Source: Pseudomonas sp. GM41(2012) (GTDB taxonomy: Bacteria > Pseudomonadota > Gammaproteobacteria > Pseudomonadales > Pseudomonadaceae). From it: DNA of 64,000 nt. Shown here in pieces: positions 63,058 through 64,000 of this stretch. The position numbers and the translations under genes were made by a program. The stretch's first letter is position 1. The number at the start of each line of letters is the position of its first letter. Where the stretch lies: assembly GCF_000282315.2 (NCBI RefSeq), contig NZ_AKJN02000007.1, positions 1,054,001 to 1,118,000 of the forward strand, written 5' to 3'. The notes under the pieces were generated by a model. The model saw only the letters and a program-made list of their open reading frames with translations. It did not search any database and was not told where the DNA came from.

Positions 63058-63085
63058 TTGAGTCGTTTGAGAACAGCGTTATAAC
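63058..63085 (+). promoter_or_regulatory. Candidate promoter of the aminotransferase gene
   Basis: TTGAGT (63058-63063), a 16-base spacer and TATAAC (63080-63085) resemble a sigma-70 promoter 77 bases before the start. The rest of the 332-base gap to dksA should hold the divergent dksA promoter. I could not fix its position. Confidence 0.45.
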
Positions 63086-63161
63086 GGTCTGACCGCTTTA
63101 GGTTCTCGCTCGTTCCTGTGCTTGGGTAGAATTGGTTTTTTTCCCTGTTGAAGGAAGGCTA

Positions 63162-64000
63162 ATGGCTCAGTCCTACAGTGCCCGCAGTCGCGCGATCGAA
63201 CCTTTCCATGTCATGGCGCTGCTGGCGCGGGCCAATGAACTGCAAGCTGCTGGTCACGACGTGATCCACCTGGAGATCGGCGAACCTGACTTCACCACTG
63301 CCGAGCCGATCATTCAGGCCGGCCAGGCCGCCTTGACGGCGGGGAAGACCCGTTACACCGCCGCGCGTGGCATTCCCGAGTTGCGTGAGGCCATTTCCGG
63401 CTTTTATCAGCAACGTTACGGTTTGAACATCGACCCGCAGCGAATTCTCATCACGCCTGGCGGTTCCGGTGCGCTGCTGTTGGCCAGCGCCTTGTTGGTG
63501 GATCCGGGCAAGCACTGGCTGCTGGCGGACCCGGGATACCCGTGCAACCGGCACTTTTTGCGGCTGGTGGAAGGTGCGGCACAGCTTGTTCCTGTAGGCC
63601 CGGACGTGCGCTATCAGCTGACGCCGGAACTGATTGCCCGCCACTGGGACCACGACAGCGTCGGCGCCCTGGTGGCGTCGCCAGCCAATCCGACCGGGAC
63701 GATCCTGACCCGCGATGAACTGGCGGGCCTGTCGGCTGCGATCAAGGAGCGACACGGTCATCTGGTGGTGGACGAGATCTATCACGGTCTGACCTACGGC
63801 ACTGATGCGGCCAGCGTGCTGGAAGTCGATAACAGTGCCTTTGTACTGAATAGTTTTTCCAAGTATTTCGGCATGACGGGATGGCGACTGGGTTGGCTGG
63901 TGGCGCCTGAAGCGGCGGTCGGTGAGCTGGAAAAGCTCGCCCAGAACCTCTACATCAGCGCCCCGAGCATGGCTCAGCACGCCGCACTGGCCTGCTTCGA
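63162..64000 (+). CDS. Pyridoxal-phosphate aminotransferase (class I/II), start only
   Basis: The reading frame is open to the right edge of the window. It encodes at least 279 residues of an AAT-type fold: HLEIGEPDF near the N-terminus, TPGGSGALLLASALL, the ASPANPTGTIL segment, the PLP-contact VVDEIYHGLTYG, and SFSKYFGMTGWRLGW with the PLP-binding lysine. The ATG at 63162 has an AAGGAAGG ribosome site. The C-terminal domain lies outside the window. The amino acid substrate cannot be given. Confidence 0.9.
   Translation, partial: MAQSYSARSRAIEPFHVMALLARANELQAAGHDVIHLEIGEPDFTTAEPIIQAGQAALTAGKTRYTAARGIPELREAISGFYQQRYGLNIDPQRILITPGGSGALLLASALLVDPGKHWLLADPGYPCNRHFLRLVEGAAQLVPVGPDVRYQLTPELIARHWDHDSVGALVASPANPTGTILTRDELAGLSAAIKERHGHLVVDEIYHGLTYGTDAASVLEVDNSAFVLNSFSKYFGMTGWRLGWLVAPEAAVGELEKLAQNLYISAPSMAQHAALACF

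Overview
This 64 kb window is chromosomal DNA of a Pseudomonas of the P. fluorescens group. That assignment rests on gene order typical of the genus (murJ-ribF-ileS-lspA-fkpB-ispH beside the minor-pilin genes; pilB-pilC-pilD-coaE-yacG; dksA-gluQ-cbrX-cbrA-cbrB-crcZ-pcnB-folK-panB-panC-panD-pgi-acsA), on GC-rich codon use, and on nine copies of a paired intergenic REP element of the kind common in this group. No insertion sequence, phage, integron or CRISPR array was seen. Almost everything is intact housekeeping or lineage-typical sequence.

Layout. 1-6.4 kb: end of murJ, riboflavin kinase, IleRS, lipoprotein signal peptidase, an FKBP and IspH. 6.4-12.7 kb: the type IV pilus priming complex (a fimT-like gene on the minus strand, then fimU-pilV-pilW-pilX-pilY1-pilE), followed by thiO. 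14-17 kb: the pilR-pilS two-component system. 17-23 kb: bamD, rluD, pgeF and clpB with a heat-shock promoter. 23.1-23.5 kb: four tRNA genes (Asn, Pro, Lys, Pro). 23.7-28.8 kb: a chemoreceptor, a small EF-hand protein carrying two EGKCG motifs, an NDH-2 type dehydrogenase and small conserved genes. 29-33.6 kb: an aromatic-acid uptake operon (MFS symporter, BenE, OprD-type porin, and a soluble chemoreceptor-like protein) behind two 21-bp-spaced XylS/BenR-type boxes. 33.9-34.7 kb: a large imperfect palindromic repeat. 34.7-41 kb: a membrane protein, a small unknown gene, then yacG-coaE-pilD-pilC-pilB and the divergent major pilin gene pilA. 41-49 kb: BON protein, DUF2845 protein, a 1000-residue AsmA-like protein, an rRNA methyltransferase-like gene, an MpaB-like oxygenase and acsA. 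49-56 kb: pgi, pantothenate genes, folK, pcnB. 56-61 kb: the CbrAB carbon/nitrogen control system and its small RNA CrcZ. 61-64 kb: gluQ, dksA and the start of an aminotransferase gene.

Two regulatory circuits can be read from the sequence. First, PilS/PilR lie in the same window as their expected target pilA, which has a good sigma-54 promoter and an upstream TGACA-N5-TGTCA palindrome. Second, CbrB has its expected target crcZ next to it, also behind a sigma-54 promoter. CrcZ carries six A-rich motifs that would titrate Hfq/Crc, and the same A-rich motif overlaps the translation start regions of the aromatic uptake genes and of acsA, so the window holds both the titrating RNA and likely clients.

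The items most worth following up are the EF-hand/EGKCG protein (a candidate modified metal-binding peptide), the transmembrane-free chemoreceptor coupled to the aromatic porin gene, the palindromic element with compensated stem changes, and the XylS-type operator on an uptake operon that lacks catabolic genes.
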